Shown here one piece after another: positions 55,142 to 64,000 of a stretch of DNA of 64,000 bases. The notes under the pieces were generated by a model that saw only the letters and a program-made list of their open reading frames with translations, made no database searches and had not been told where the DNA came from. The position numbers were made by a program, and so were the translations under genes. The first letter of the stretch is position 1. Each line of letters opens with the position of its first letter. The DNA is from CAYWKS01 sp964458935 (GTDB lineage Bacteria; Planctomycetota; Phycisphaerae; Phycisphaerales; Zrk34). Location of the stretch: NCBI GenBank assembly GCA_964458935.1, contig CAYWKS010000003.1, positions 1 to 64,000 on the forward strand. The letters are read 5' to 3'.

Positions 55142-55786
55142 TCAGCCGCACACCGCCTCCAACCAGGCGTCGGCCATGAGGCGATGGCCGGCCATCGTCG
55201 GGTGCACGCCGTCGTGTAGCCAGTATTCCGCCGGCGCCGCGGCCGCGGCGTCGTCGAAGACCCGCTGGAAGTCGACGCGGCGGGCGCCAAACGCCTCGCA
55301 CAGTTCCCCGACGACCTGCCGGCGCTGGTTGATCTCGGGCAGCCACGCCTCGCTCACATCCCCGCACAACAACACGAACGGATCGCACAGCACCAGCTTC
55401 ACGTCAGGCAGTGCCGCCCGCGCGTCTTCGAGGAGGCGGCGATAGACCGCGGCGTACCGGTCAACGGGCACGCGGCGATCGTCGCCATGCTGGATGCCGT
55501 GCCACGTGTCGTTGACGCCGATCAAGATGCTGAGCAGGTTCGGCTTGAGGTCGAGGCAGTCGCGGGTCCAGCGTTCAGCGAGGTGAGTGACCTGGTTGCC
55601 GCTGACGCCGCGGTTGTAGAAGGCGAGGTGATCGTGGGGCCGAGCCCGCAGCATCCCAGCCGCCACGTGGAAGGCGTACGACCCGCCCATCGCGTGTGGG
55701 TCATTGGGCGCGGTGCGGGACCGGTCGCGGTCGCCGTCGGTGATCGAGTCACCTTGAAACACGATGAGATCGTTGGCTGCGATCAT
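55142..55786 (-). CDS. SGNH/GDSL hydrolase
   Basis: A 214-aa esterase-like enzyme of the SGNH family. Block I FQGDSITDGDR carries the nucleophile Ser, block II Gly lies in the NRGVSGNQV region, block III is IGVNDTW, and block V WLHDGVHPTMAGH has the catalytic Asp and His. No signal peptide from ATG 55786, which was chosen because MIAANDLIVFQGDS puts block I at the usual distance; the longer frame adds 41 Arg/Pro-rich residues. The family removes acyl or acetyl groups from carbohydrates and other esters, in keeping with the saccharolytic genes nearby, but the substrate is unproven. Confidence 0.87.
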   Translation of the reverse strand: MIAANDLIVFQGDSITDGDRDRSRTAPNDPHAMGGSYAFHVAAGMLRARPHDHLAFYNRGVSGNQVTHLAERWTRDCLDLKPNLLSILIGVNDTWHGIQHGDDRRVPVDRYAAVYRRLLEDARAALPDVKLVLCDPFVLLCGDVSEAWLPEINQRRQVVGELCEAFGARRVDFQRVFDDAAAAAPAEYWLHDGVHPTMAGHRLMADAWLEAVCG

Positions 55787-55856
55787 GTTGTGCTCGTCAC
55801 GGGCAGCGAGGGCAAGGGCGTTATGAGGCGGGTTTGATGCACCGTCAAGGCGTAGT

Positions 55857-56933
55857 CTATCGGCCGAGGAACCGGGCGCAGGCGGCCCGCGCCGCCGCCG
55901 CGTCGTCAACGCCGTGGGCGATCGCCCGGCCGTCGGCGAAGACGCTCAGGCGAATGGTGCGGCCCTGGAAGGGCAGGCGGGCCCGCACCAGGAACGGGGT
56001 GGCGGTCACCTCGCCCAGCGGCGCGAGGCGGTCGGCCAGCGCCGTCAGGTCCGTCTGCGAGCCGGCCGGTGCGGTGATCTGCACGGCGTCGCGGCCGCAC
56101 AGGGTGACGGCGGCCTGATCGTCGGCTGCGTGGAGGTAATCGAAGCGCCGCACGCCGCAGCACGGGCACTGCGGATCGCGGGCCGCGGCGACCGACGCCG
56201 CGAGGTACGTGTTCGCCCAGGCGTCGATCGACCGCATCCGCCGCTCGATCCGGTCGAACCGCCCCAGCAGGACCTTGATCGCCTCGATCGCCTGGTGAGA
56301 GGCGACGACGCCGGCCAGGGGCCCGAGCACGCCGATGGTGTCGCAGGTGGGCCCGGCGTGCGAGGGCGTCTGGCCGAGGAGGCATCGCAGGCAAGGCCCC
56401 GCGTGGCCATCGCGCTCCCACGCGGCGTCGCCCGAGTCGGTCCGCGGCAGCACGGTCATCAGCGTCCCGGCCGTGCCGACCGCCCCGCCGTACACGAACG
56501 GCACGCCCCGCTCGACCGCCAGGTCGTTCAGCAGCAGCCGCGTCGGGAAGTTGTCGGTGCCGTCGACGATCACGTCGCAGCCGTCGGCGAGCTGCGTGGC
56601 GTTGGCCGCGGTGAAGTCGGCGACGTGGGCGTCGACGCGGACGCCGCTGTTGATGCGTGCCAGCGCCCGGCGAGCGGCCTCGGCCTTGGGCATCAACTCC
56701 CGCGCGTCCGCTTCGCTGTACAGGACCTGGCGGTGCAGGTTGGTCCACTCGACCACGTCGCGATCCACGAGGGTGAGCGAGCCGACGCCGGCCCGCGCCA
56801 GGGCATCGGCGATCACCGAGCCCAGCGCGCCGCAGCCGACCAGCAGCACGCGTGCGTCGAGCAGTCGTCGCTGCCCCGCCTCGCCGACGTCGGGCAGGAG
56901 CATCTGGCGTTGGTAGCGATCCAGGCCGTCCAT
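55857..56933 (-). CDS. ThiF/MoeB-family adenylyltransferase
   Basis: E1-like enzyme that adenylates the C-terminal Gly of ThiS or MoaD; 358 aa. It opens with RYQRQMLLPDVGEAGQRRL. The nucleotide fold is LLVGCGALGSVIADALARAG with DGTDNFPTRLLLND. Zinc ligands are GPCLRC and QCPCC. The catalytic-type Cys is in PTCDTIGVLGPLAGV. The C-terminal 80 residues (ending LSVFADGRAIAHGVDDAAAARAACARFLGR) form the small tail domain seen in many Gram-positive and planctomycete MoeB-like proteins. With thiS-thiG in this window and no other ThiF, it is a candidate ThiS activator. TATCAT lies nine bases before the ATG. Confidence 0.88.
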   Translation of the reverse strand: MDGLDRYQRQMLLPDVGEAGQRRLLDARVLLVGCGALGSVIADALARAGVGSLTLVDRDVVEWTNLHRQVLYSEADARELMPKAEAARRALARINSGVRVDAHVADFTAANATQLADGCDVIVDGTDNFPTRLLLNDLAVERGVPFVYGGAVGTAGTLMTVLPRTDSGDAAWERDGHAGPCLRCLLGQTPSHAGPTCDTIGVLGPLAGVVASHQAIEAIKVLLGRFDRIERRMRSIDAWANTYLAASVAAARDPQCPCCGVRRFDYLHAADDQAAVTLCGRDAVQITAPAGSQTDLTALADRLAPLGEVTATPFLVRARLPFQGRTIRLSVFADGRAIAHGVDDAAAARAACARFLGR

Positions 56934-56958
56934 GACTGGCCGATGATACGCCGGTCGA

Positions 56959-57846
56959 TCACTTCTTGTCGCTCGGCGGGTCCTCGCCCATGATGTAGGC
57001 GCGGGCCTTGCTGAAGGCGTCCGAGGGCAACTTCGCCTGTTCGGTCTTGACGGCGTAGGTGCCGTTGTCCTTCTGCTCGATCTTGGTGTACGTCCCGGGT
57101 CGTCCGCCGGTCAGCGCCTTCAACCGCCGGATCAGTTCGGTGCGGACGGCCGGCGAGACGCTCTGGTCGTCCTTGATGGCGCGGCAGGCGTCGACGACGT
57201 TGCCGCGCAGCTTGCTGACCTTGTCGGTGGTCGCGAGCATGTGCAATTCGAGGGCCTTGATCGAGGCGAAGGCGTTCATGGCGTTGGCCGGCGGCATCCG
57301 CTCGATGATCAGGTTCTGATAGGCCATCGCCGGGTTGTTGTACGCCGCGAGCTGGTCCTGCTGCCGGTAGTACTCGGCGATCAGTTTGTCGAGCGCCTGT
57401 TTCTCGGCGCCCTTGGGCTCGCGGCCGGAGTAGCGGCTGATCTGGCTGACGAGGCGGCGATCGATCTGGCCCATCTGCAGCAACTGGGGCATGGCCTCGA
57501 TCACGCGGATCTGCTTGCTGGGATGCAGGGTCGACAGGATCGGCTCGTAGCTGATCAACTGCCACTTGATGTAGGCGTCGACGACCGGGTTGCGGTCCAG
57601 CCGCTTCGACAGGGCCTTGATCACCTCGTCCCCGGGGACCTCCAGCCCGCTGGTCTGGGCGAAGTCGGACGCCTGGCGGGGGAACGCCGCCTCGGGCTTG
57701 AGGGCGGCGCGGGCCTCATCGCCCAGCGTCTGGACCGCCTGGTCGAGGGGCGGCCGCTGGTCGGACGTCTCGTCGGCGCGGGCGCCGACGCCCATCGACA
57801 GCAGGATGAACAGGCTGACCAGTCCCCAGATCGTACGAATGCTCAT
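56959..57846 (-). CDS. Secreted alpha-helical protein, unknown function
   Basis: A 295-aa exported protein: signal peptide MSIRTIWGLVSLFILLSMGVGARA, then an entirely helical, charged mature domain. It contains many short amphipathic helices (VIKALSKRLDRNPVVDAYIKWQLISYEP, QLLQMGQIDRRLVSQISRYSGREPKGAEKQALDKLIAEYYRQ) and a short beta hairpin near the end (GTYTKIEQKDNGTYAVKTE). No cysteine pattern or known motif. It sits after rpsG on the same strand, 131 bases away. GTGAGG upstream may serve as ribosome site. Confidence 0.6.
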   Translation of the reverse strand: MSIRTIWGLVSLFILLSMGVGARADETSDQRPPLDQAVQTLGDEARAALKPEAAFPRQASDFAQTSGLEVPGDEVIKALSKRLDRNPVVDAYIKWQLISYEPILSTLHPSKQIRVIEAMPQLLQMGQIDRRLVSQISRYSGREPKGAEKQALDKLIAEYYRQQDQLAAYNNPAMAYQNLIIERMPPANAMNAFASIKALELHMLATTDKVSKLRGNVVDACRAIKDDQSVSPAVRTELIRRLKALTGGRPGTYTKIEQKDNGTYAVKTEQAKLPSDAFSKARAYIMGEDPPSDKK

Positions 57847-57977
57847 GCGGGCCTCACTTTCCGATCACGCCACCTTCATCCTACAGACGTCGGCGCCCCG
57901 GCGGAATGTTCAAGCCTCGATCCGATATCGAGGCGGTGCGGTGATCGCGTCGGTTCGGCCTGACCGCGGTCGGGCAC

Positions 57978-58454
<477 letters not shown>

Positions 58455-58476
58455 GGGTGTCTCCTTCGGCTCGTCT

Positions 58477-58535
58477 GTCCTGCGGCTGAGCTCAGGACTT
58501 TTCGTTCACCGCCGGCCAAGGCCAAGGCGCCGGCG
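58477..58535 (-). promoter_or_regulatory. Two hairpins between rpsL and rpsG
   Basis: In the 161-base gap, CGCCGG/CCGGCG (58510-58515 with 58530-58535) and GTCCTG/CAGGAC (58477-58482 with 58493-58498) form two stems just before the rpsG ribosome site. In E. coli, S7 represses its operon at the rpsL-rpsG intergenic region, so an analogous autogenous site is plausible. Confidence 0.4.
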
Positions 58536-58615
58536 ATTACTTGCCAATGATGTCGATTTCCAGTTTCCGACCCGGGGTATCCAGCACCCCGATGGCCCGT
58601 GGCCTGGGGCGCGGG

Positions 58616-58987
58616 TTACTTGCCGCCCTTGGCGCCATACTTACTGCGGGACTGCTTGCGTCCGTCCACGCCGAGGGTGTCGAGCGACCCGCGGACGATG
58701 TGGTAGCGAACGCCGGGCAGGTCGCGGACACGACCGCCTCGGACGAGGACGATCGAGTGTTCCTGGAGGTTGTGGCCCTCGCCGCCGATGTAGGCGGTGA
58801 TCTCGTTGCCGTTGGAGAGTCGCACACGGGCGACCTTCCGCAGCGCGGAGTTGGGCTTCTTGGGCGTGACGGTTCGGACGTTGAGGCAGACGCCGCGGCG
58901 CTGCGGGCAGGCCTCCAGGTCACGGACCTTGCTCTTGCGGTGCTGCTGCTTCCGCGGTTTACGAACCAGTTGGTTAATCGTGGGCAT
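58616..58987 (-). CDS. rpsL: 30S ribosomal protein S12
   Basis: Decoding-centre protein; 123 aa. It reads [60 protein letters not shown] and ends KYGAKGGK. Lys in TPKKPNS and the PGVRYH region are wild-type, with no streptomycin-resistance substitution evident. The ATG at 58987 gives the universal N-terminus; the frame continues 17 codons upstream without support. A good promoter precedes it. Confidence 0.98.
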   Translation of the reverse strand: MPTINQLVRKPRKQQHRKSKVRDLEACPQRRGVCLNVRTVTPKKPNSALRKVARVRLSNGNEITAYIGGEGHNLQEHSIVLVRGGRVRDLPGVRYHIVRGSLDTLGVDGRKQSRSKYGAKGGK

Positions 58988-59019
58988 GGCTAAGCCTTCT
59001 TCGTCAAATCGAGCCGAGC

Positions 59020-59048
59020 AGTGTAACTTCCGCCACACACAAGATCAA
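59020..59048 (-). promoter_or_regulatory. rpsL-rpsG promoter
   Basis: TTGATC (59048-59043), a 17-base spacer and TACACT (59025-59020). Predicted start near 59013, giving a leader of about 25 bases with a purine-rich AAGAAGG ribosome site before ATG 58987. Confidence 0.65.
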
Positions 59049-59089
59049 GCATCGCGTCTGGTCAGCGGACCGACCGATCGCAAGAGTCC

Positions 59090-59266
59090 GTGCGGACGGT
59101 TCGGTGAACGGCCCTGTCGGCGGGGAAACGGCGAAACGACGGGCCGGTGCGCCACGGCGGGTCGCGTGTCCGCCCCCGGGGGGTCCCGCGCGTCCGGCGC
59201 GAGACAAATCCTTGTCATGGCGTGGTTTGTCGTGTGAGCCGGTGCGGCGATGGCCGTGTCCGGCCG
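59090..59266. repeat. Duplicated non-coding element, copy B
   Basis: Blocks GTGCGGAC (59090-59097), GAAACGACGGG (59133-59143), GGGTCGCGTGTCCGCC (59159-59174) and CGTGTCCGGCCG (59255-59266), collinear with copy A at 13034-13200. The first three are at the same spacing. The last block extends into a palindrome (CGTGTCCGGCCGGACACG). Confidence 0.6.
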
Positions 59267-59539
59267 GACACGCAGGCGCGGCGGCAGCGAACCGGCGAGG
59301 TGCTTGGTGTGTATGACCGATGACCGGTCCGCCGGCCGTTTGCGGATGTGCCCGGGGGTCCGGGGGGTCGCGTGGCCGGGCGGCGCGGGATGTGCCAGGG
59401 TGATTCGCGGCATGACTGCGGTTCATCTATAAACGGGCGGGGCAGCGCGGCTTTGCGCACGGAGGCGTCGCGGATAGACTGGCAGGAAAGCATAAGGCCT
59501 TACAGGGCTTGCGGATGAAAAAATCTCGACTTGTTTGCG

Positions 59540-59563
59540 GCCGGGCCGAATTTTGTGCCCGGC
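59540..59563 (+). other. Hairpin in the region upstream of the heparinase-like gene
   Basis: GCCGGGC, loop CGAATTTTGT, GCCCGGC: a perfect 7-bp stem about 145 bases before the start codon. No known riboswitch fold was recognised. Confidence 0.35.
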
Positions 59564-59707
59564 ACGTGCGCGCCGTAGGGTTGAGCCTGAACGGCGGCGA
59601 CATGCGTCCTCTTGCGAGCGGCATTGACGATCCGCGAGCCGGGGACGATCGATCGATGCGTGTCGACGGTGAATCGATGTCCTAATCACTTCGAAGGAAT
59701 GCAACGG

Positions 59708-62700
59708 ATGAATGCGAGACTACTGATCGGGATGCTGGCGGTGCTGGCGGCGACGAGTGCGATGCGTGCGTCGGGCGGGGAGTACGAAGGCATCGACTGC
59801 AACGAGGATTTTTTCGAGCCACCGTACGAGTTCTACAGCATCGGCGGGGTCGAGCCGGCGGATGTCGAGCTGATCATGAGCATGACCGAGCAGCAGGTGC
59901 TGGCGGCGATGCCGGACCAGGTGCCGCGGATCCACACGGGCTGCCCCGATTGCCACGCGCACAAGGACGAGCGGAACTGGATGGACCACGGCGAGCGTGG
60001 CCAGCTCCGCCACATCTGGTACTGGGATTACAACCCGCTGGAGCCGGACAAGATCACGTGCAAGCTCTGCGGGGAGAGCTACCCGGGCAACAAGAAGTAC
60101 CCGCAGAAGACGACGCAGACGTTCCAGACGCCTCTGGGCGAGAAGATCGAGGTGCGTTCGTACTTCGACCCGGGCAAGAAGGACAAGTCGGCCGGGAAGA
60201 AGCCCAAGCATTACTACATGGACGGGGCGCTGGACACGGCGCAGTGGTACTGGATGCGGCAACAGATGCTGGACCTGGCGCGGCTGTACATGAAGACGGG
60301 CGAAGAGAAGTACGCCGAGCGTTCGCTGTTGATCTTCAACGCTTACTGCGAGGTGTTCCCGGATTTCCTGATGGCAACGGGTTACGGTCGAGATTACTCG
60401 ACCCCGCGCAGTGACGGGTCGTGGTCGCGTGAGTCGACGCGGTCGCACCGCCGCGGCAGCGGAGACGGGGACTGGCGACACATGGACCCGACGCTGGAGA
60501 TGCTCGAAGACAGCGAGGCGTTGAAGAACTCGGCGAAGCGGTTCGGGATGGACCTGCGGAAGAAGCACCAGCAGAACGTCAAGGCGTTCATCCACAACAA
60601 GTGGCGGTGCCCGCCGGAGCGGATCGGCAAGCAGCCCGAGCCGAAGAAATCGGCGGATGACTGGAGCATGGAGGTCGGCCAGCAGAGCGCCCCGGGGATC
60701 TCTCCGGACGACCGGCGCAACCGCAACATCCCCAAGATCCGCCATCGCATTCGCAACTGGGAGCTGTTCCCTTACCTGACGTACGCGGTGGACGGGGGGT
60801 ACTTCGAGGGGCTGGGCTACGCCAGCATCCAGTACCTGGACAACATGAGCATGCTGGACCTGAACGGCTACACCGACCCGGCGGACTACGAGGTCCCGGC
60901 GGGCGAGAAGCGGTACAAGAACTATCACTACCCGCGTGGGCCATTCGAGACGTTTCATCGACGGATGTACTCGCTGCCGGAGCGTCTGCGGATGCCCGAC
61001 GGCTACCAGGTGACGGGCAACGACATGGGCCGGGGCTACACCAGCTCGACGTTCTTCACGCGCGACCCGCGAGAGAGCAGCGAGCACCTGAACCTGCCGG
61101 GGATGAAGCACGTGATGCTGGGCGACGGCCGCGGCGATGAGCAGGTGCAACTGCACGTCGGTTTCGGGCACGCCACGCACCACAGCCACGCGGACACGCC
61201 GGCGATCCAGCTCTGGGCGCACGGCCGGTACCTGCTGGACGACATCACGTATCCGAAGCACGCGCTGCGTGCGGCGTATTCGAGCCTGCTGGTGCACAAC
61301 GCGGTCGTCGCCGACGGCGAGAGCCACGCGGCGCGGCTGACCGACGGCGACGTGACGCTGTATCAGCCCAACCTGCCGGGCCTGGCGGCGGTGAAGGTCG
61401 ACGCGCGGCGGCGGTACGTCGGCGCGATGGACACCGACGCGCGGACGCTGATGCTGGTCACGACCGACACGGCCCACCCGTACGTGATCGACCTCTACCA
61501 GGTCACCGGCGGGCGGACCAAGGACTACATGCTGCGGGCGCCCACGCGGTTCGACTTCGATGTGAAGTACAACATCCCGCTCGAGGCGAAGATGCCCAAG
61601 AGCAAGTCGATGAAGGACATCAAGCCGTTCCGCCACTACCAGGTCTTCACGGGCGTGAAGGAAGGCGACGCGAGCGACGGGTTCATGCTCACGTATGACA
61701 TCAAGGACCCCGAAGACGGCGTGGCGGCGGGGCTGCGGCACCACTTCGCCGGCGGCGAGAACATGACCGCGTATTCGACGGGCCTGCCGCAGAACTCCGA
61801 GGCGCACGGCCGCACGCCGTGGCACGAGTGCAAGCAGTGGCCGCAGTTGGTGCTGCGTCACGAGGGCGAGGACTCGGTGTTTGTCGCGGTGCACGAGCCC
61901 TACAAGGGCGCCCCGCAGATCACGCGGGTCGAGTTCGCCAAGCCGTACGAGCCCGGCGACAAGTTCGTGGCGTTGAAGATTCACCTCAAGGACCGGGTGG
62001 ACCGGGCGATCATCGCGCTGGGCGACGAGCCGGTCGACGCCGCGTTCGATGGCATGAAGATGAACGGGCGCATCGGGTTCGTCGCGGGCACGGGCGACAA
62101 GGCCGACGCGTACCTGATCGGCGGCAAGCACCTGAGCGACCGCCTGACGGGCGTGGAGCTGGGCCAGCCCGAGCCCCTGTACGAGGGCCGCATCACGGCC
62201 AGCTTCCGCAAGTGGGACGGCGACGACTTCGACGGCTTCGTGCTGGAGGGCGGGGAGCTGCCGGCGGCCGGCGACGCGTTGGAAGGCGAATGGGTCTTCA
62301 TCAGCAACCACGGCGAGCTGCGCGAGGTGCCGGACCTGGTGGGCATCGGCCGGGAGCCGTTCGACACGCACCACCGTAACGACACCTACGACTCGCCGAA
62401 GAAGCAGAAGCAGAAGGAGTTCTTCTTCAACGAGTCGGGCATCGGCGTCTGCGCCGAGATCGAGAAGGTCGTCGTCCGCAAGGATGGCACGACGTATCTG
62501 TACACGAAGCAGGACCACGGCATCGAGGCGCGCAACGGCTACTGCCGTGAGTTCTTCCGGCCGCAACGGGAGGTGTTCGGCGCCCCGACGACCTTCCGGA
62601 TCATCACCGACGCGTCGACGCAGGGCCGGCCGTCCGTCCGCCCGGCCGGCGGCGCGTACATGGACCCGGTGACCGTGCAACTGGCCACGCCCGCCGACGG

Positions 62701-63646
62701 CGGCAAGGTCGAGTACGCGTTCATCCCGCACGACCGGGACGTGCCCGTCGGCAGCGAGCGCTGGCAGACCGGCGAGTCGGTGAAGCTCAGCGAAACCGGT
62801 GAGCTGCGGGTTCGTTCGGTGTCGCCGCGTGGGATCCGGACGCCGTTCGCCGACGTGTACGAGTTCAGCTTCAAGGATTCGGCGGCGGAGGTGAAGGTCG
62901 CGGACCTCGAGCCGGGGCTGATGCGGCAGACCTACGTGCTCGAGATGGCCGACCAGGCGACGTATGACAGGCTCAAGGCCGCGGGCGAGCTCGACCTGCC
63001 GGGCCGGAACCTGAACCGGCCGTTCAGCGGCATGTTCGACATGATCTACCCGGACGCCAAGCCGTTCGTGGGCGAGTACCTGAACAAGGTGGAGTCGGTG
63101 CAGGAGCCGCAGATGCGCGACTTCGTGCAGCAGTACGCGTTCAACGGCGGGTACTACGGCCGGCTGCAGTTCAACGGCTACATCGAAGCGCCGCGGGACG
63201 GGGTGTACACGCTGCACTACCGCCCGGACCACGACGGCTACCTCAAGCTCAACGGCCGCCTGCTGTGTGACTACGACGGCAACATCGGCGAGCCGGTGGC
63301 GCGCGTCTTCAAGGTCGCGCTGGAGAAGGGCCTGCACGAGCTGGAGTTCGACTACCAGGTCAAGCGTGCGAACTTCGATCGCTGGTACTCGTTCGCCGAG
63401 TTCGAGTGGGAAGGCCCGGGTATGTCGCGGCGGCCGCTGTGTGCCTCGAAGCTGTACCACGACCCGGCGCTGCTGGCCGAGCGGGCCGGGCACACCCGGC
63501 CGCTGCAGGACATCGAGGTGCCGCGCAACATCGAGTACGCCGGCCGCCAGCTCTGGGACAGCCGCGAGGAGGCGTTGAAGACCTCGCGCGAACGTCGCTA
63601 CATCAACGACGACGAGAGCTACAAGGGCAAGGTGCGGCAGAACTGA
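59708..63646 (+). CDS. Giant secreted heparinase II/III-like protein with PA14-like domain
   Basis: A 1312-aa exported protein, probably a polysaccharide lyase or binder. Signal peptide in residues 1-22. A C4 cluster follows: C79-P-D-C82 and C118-K-L-C121, likely zinc. Residues of about 190-400 are helical, like the alpha/alpha toroid of heparinase II/III lyases. Near 484-515, HATHHSHADTPAIQLWAHGRYLLDD matches the conserved His-Ala-Asp block of that family's beta-sandwich. Later regions contain a chitobiase-like beta domain (about 970-1060). A PA14-like domain follows near 1128-1235 (FNGYIEAPRDGVYTLHYRPDHDGYLKLNGRLL). AAGGA lies nine bases before ATG 59708. Substrate unknown; with the sulfatase it suggests use of complex sulfated or uronic glycans. 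Confidence 0.78.
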   Translation: MNARLLIGMLAVLAATSAMRASGGEYEGIDCNEDFFEPPYEFYSIGGVEPADVELIMSMTEQQVLAAMPDQVPRIHTGCPDCHAHKDERNWMDHGERGQLRHIWYWDYNPLEPDKITCKLCGESYPGNKKYPQKTTQTFQTPLGEKIEVRSYFDPGKKDKSAGKKPKHYYMDGALDTAQWYWMRQQMLDLARLYMKTGEEKYAERSLLIFNAYCEVFPDFLMATGYGRDYSTPRSDGSWSRESTRSHRRGSGDGDWRHMDPTLEMLEDSEALKNSAKRFGMDLRKKHQQNVKAFIHNKWRCPPERIGKQPEPKKSADDWSMEVGQQSAPGISPDDRRNRNIPKIRHRIRNWELFPYLTYAVDGGYFEGLGYASIQYLDNMSMLDLNGYTDPADYEVPAGEKRYKNYHYPRGPFETFHRRMYSLPERLRMPDGYQVTGNDMGRGYTSSTFFTRDPRESSEHLNLPGMKHVMLGDGRGDEQVQLHVGFGHATHHSHADTPAIQLWAHGRYLLDDITYPKHALRAAYSSLLVHNAVVADGESHAARLTDGDVTLYQPNLPGLAAVKVDARRRYVGAMDTDARTLMLVTTDTAHPYVIDLYQVTGGRTKDYMLRAPTRFDFDVKYNIPLEAKMPKSKSMKDIKPFRHYQVFTGVKEGDASDGFMLTYDIKDPEDGVAAGLRHHFAGGENMTAYSTGLPQNSEAHGRTPWHECKQWPQLVLRHEGEDSVFVAVHEPYKGAPQITRVEFAKPYEPGDKFVALKIHLKDRVDRAIIALGDEPVDAAFDGMKMNGRIGFVAGTGDKADAYLIGGKHLSDRLTGVELGQPEPLYEGRITASFRKWDGDDFDGFVLEGGELPAAGDALEGEWVFISNHGELREVPDLVGIGREPFDTHHRNDTYDSPKKQKQKEFFFNESGIGVCAEIEKVVVRKDGTTYLYTKQDHGIEARNGYCREFFRPQREVFGAPTTFRIITDASTQGRPSVRPAGGAYMDPVTVQLATPADGGKVEYAFIPHDRDVPVGSERWQTGESVKLSETGELRVRSVSPRGIRTPFADVYEFSFKDSAAEVKVADLEPGLMRQTYVLEMADQATYDRLKAAGELDLPGRNLNRPFSGMFDMIYPDAKPFVGEYLNKVESVQEPQMRDFVQQYAFNGGYYGRLQFNGYIEAPRDGVYTLHYRPDHDGYLKLNGRLLCDYDGNIGEPVARVFKVALEKGLHELEFDYQVKRANFDRWYSFAEFEWEGPGMSRRPLCASKLYHDPALLAERAGHTRPLQDIEVPRNIEYAGRQLWDSREEALKTSRERRYINDDESYKGKVRQN

Positions 63647-63709
63647 CCGCCCGACGACCTCGACCCTGCCCGCACGCGCGATCGGGTTGAGCCGGCCCGC
63701 CCCCCGCCG

Positions 63710-63748
63710 CCGGTCCGCCGCCAGCCGTCGACACGGCGGGCGGACCGG
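63710..63748. terminator. Strong hairpin between convergent genes
   Basis: CCGGTCCGCC (63710-63719) pairs perfectly with GGCGGACCGG (63739-63748), with a further inner GCC/GGC. There is no T-run. It likely stops transcription from both sides. Confidence 0.6.
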
Positions 63749-63756
63749 CTCGGGCA

Positions 63757-64000
63757 TCACGGCTCGACGGAGATGTCCGAGGAATGCCGGTCGGCGTTCA
63801 CGTGATCGATGTCGCCGGGGACCGCGCTGAAATCGTTGTCGACGATGTCGATGTCGCGGCCGGATCGAATCTCAATGGTGCTGATCGGTGTTTCATCCGT
63901 TGCCGGGGCCTGAAACACGTTGCCGGTCACGCGCGCGTTGGCGGTGTTGCCCAGGAAGATCGCGTGGTCGCGCCAATCGGACCAGGTGTTGCGATGGATA
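63757..64000 (-). CDS. Right-handed beta-helix protein, 3' end only
   Basis: The gene runs off the window. The visible 80 C-terminal residues read IHRNTWSDWRDHAIFLGNT, ANARVTGNVFQAP, TIEIRSGRDIDIVDNDFSAVPGD and end SSDISVEP. The periodic N-x-F/W ... I-x-x-G spacing with stacked Asn and hydrophobic positions is typical of parallel beta-helix (pectate-lyase-like) repeats. Probably secreted and carbohydrate-active, convergent with the heparinase-like gene. Too short to say more. Confidence 0.6.
   Translation of the reverse strand, partial: IHRNTWSDWRDHAIFLGNTANARVTGNVFQAPATDETPISTIEIRSGRDIDIVDNDFSAVPGDIDHVNADRHSSDISVEP

Larger units (their letters stand above)
59049..59698. other. Long divergent intergenic region rpsL-heparinase gene
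   Basis: About 650 bases without a credible gene. It holds copy B of the duplicated non-coding element, a palindrome TAAGGCCTTA at 59493-59502, an AT-rich stretch (about 59515-59535), and a 7-bp hairpin at 59540-59563. The right half may be a regulatory leader of the heparinase-like gene. Confidence 0.5.

Noticed and set aside
59720..63760. Minus-strand open frame of about 1350 codons opposite the heparinase-like gene
   Set aside because: Shadow of the real gene; Arg/Val/His-rich low-complexity translation.

Overview
The window is high-GC bacterial chromosome, roughly two thirds G+C by eye. It is packed with housekeeping genes on both strands and carries no phage, insertion sequence, CRISPR array or rRNA. 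The gene set suggests Planctomycetota, most likely Phycisphaerae: a formylglycine sulfatase, a Gfo/Idh/MocA oxidoreductase, a very large secreted heparinase-II/III-like protein with a PA14-like domain, a right-handed beta-helix protein, a zinc-ribbon protein with an N-terminal CPxCG/CPxCK motif, and many secreted proteins of unknown function. This placement is inference from content; no marker phylogeny was possible.

Layout. 0.4-6 kb: aspS, asnB, glnS (+). 6-8.3 kb: a lone nuoB and a secreted transglutaminase-like protein (-). 8.5-11.2 kb: ferrous iron uptake, feoA-feoB plus a small FeoB-associated Cys-rich protein (+). 11.3-14.7 kb: rpsA (+) converging on prfB (-), which has a programmed +1 frameshift. 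14.7-21.2 kb: sulfatase, aspartate aminotransferase, Gfo/Idh/MocA oxidoreductase, Kef-type antiporter, rph. 21.2-33.2 kb (-): DUF2203 protein, ychF, aat, zinc-ribbon protein, a sigma54 activator with a soluble kinase, ileS, a HAD phosphatase, rpe, pgk. 33.3-41.9 kb: lipoprotein, M48 protease, dapF, three short minus genes ending with a stand-alone LarC2 domain, tilS, thiS-thiG, lipoprotein. 42-45.8 kb: outer-membrane protein, membrane P-loop ATPase, LolA-like protein, tRNA-Val. 45.9-55.1 kb (+): second sigma54 regulator, ispF, holA, secreted protein, pyrR-pyrB-gmk, small membrane protein, nnrE, M28 peptidase, methyltransferase. 55.1-59 kb (-): SGNH hydrolase, ThiF/MoeB-like enzyme, secreted protein, rpsG, rpsL. 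59-64 kb: a long intergenic region, the giant heparinase-like gene (+) and the 3' end of a beta-helix gene (-).

How genes work together: translation (four aminoacyl-tRNA synthetases, S1, S7, S12, RF2, TilS, RNase PH, tRNA-Val) dominates. pyrR-pyrB-gmk form a nucleotide operon. thiS-thiG need a ThiF, and the ThiF/MoeB-like enzyme 15 kb away is a candidate partner. The feo genes form a closed iron-uptake operon behind a good promoter.

The most unusual signals are regulatory. First, many transcription-unit-leading genes carry a TAnnnT -10 box only 6-9 bases before the start codon, implying widespread leaderless mRNAs. Second, the prfB frameshift site uses UAA instead of UGA and has no Shine-Dalgarno-like stimulator. 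Third, a collinear multi-block non-coding element occurs in two distant intergenic regions. Fourth, a 21-bp perfect inverted repeat brackets the divergent antiporter/rph promoters. At protein level, IleRS has lost three of four C-terminal zinc ligands and has an AT-rich patch in its editing domain.
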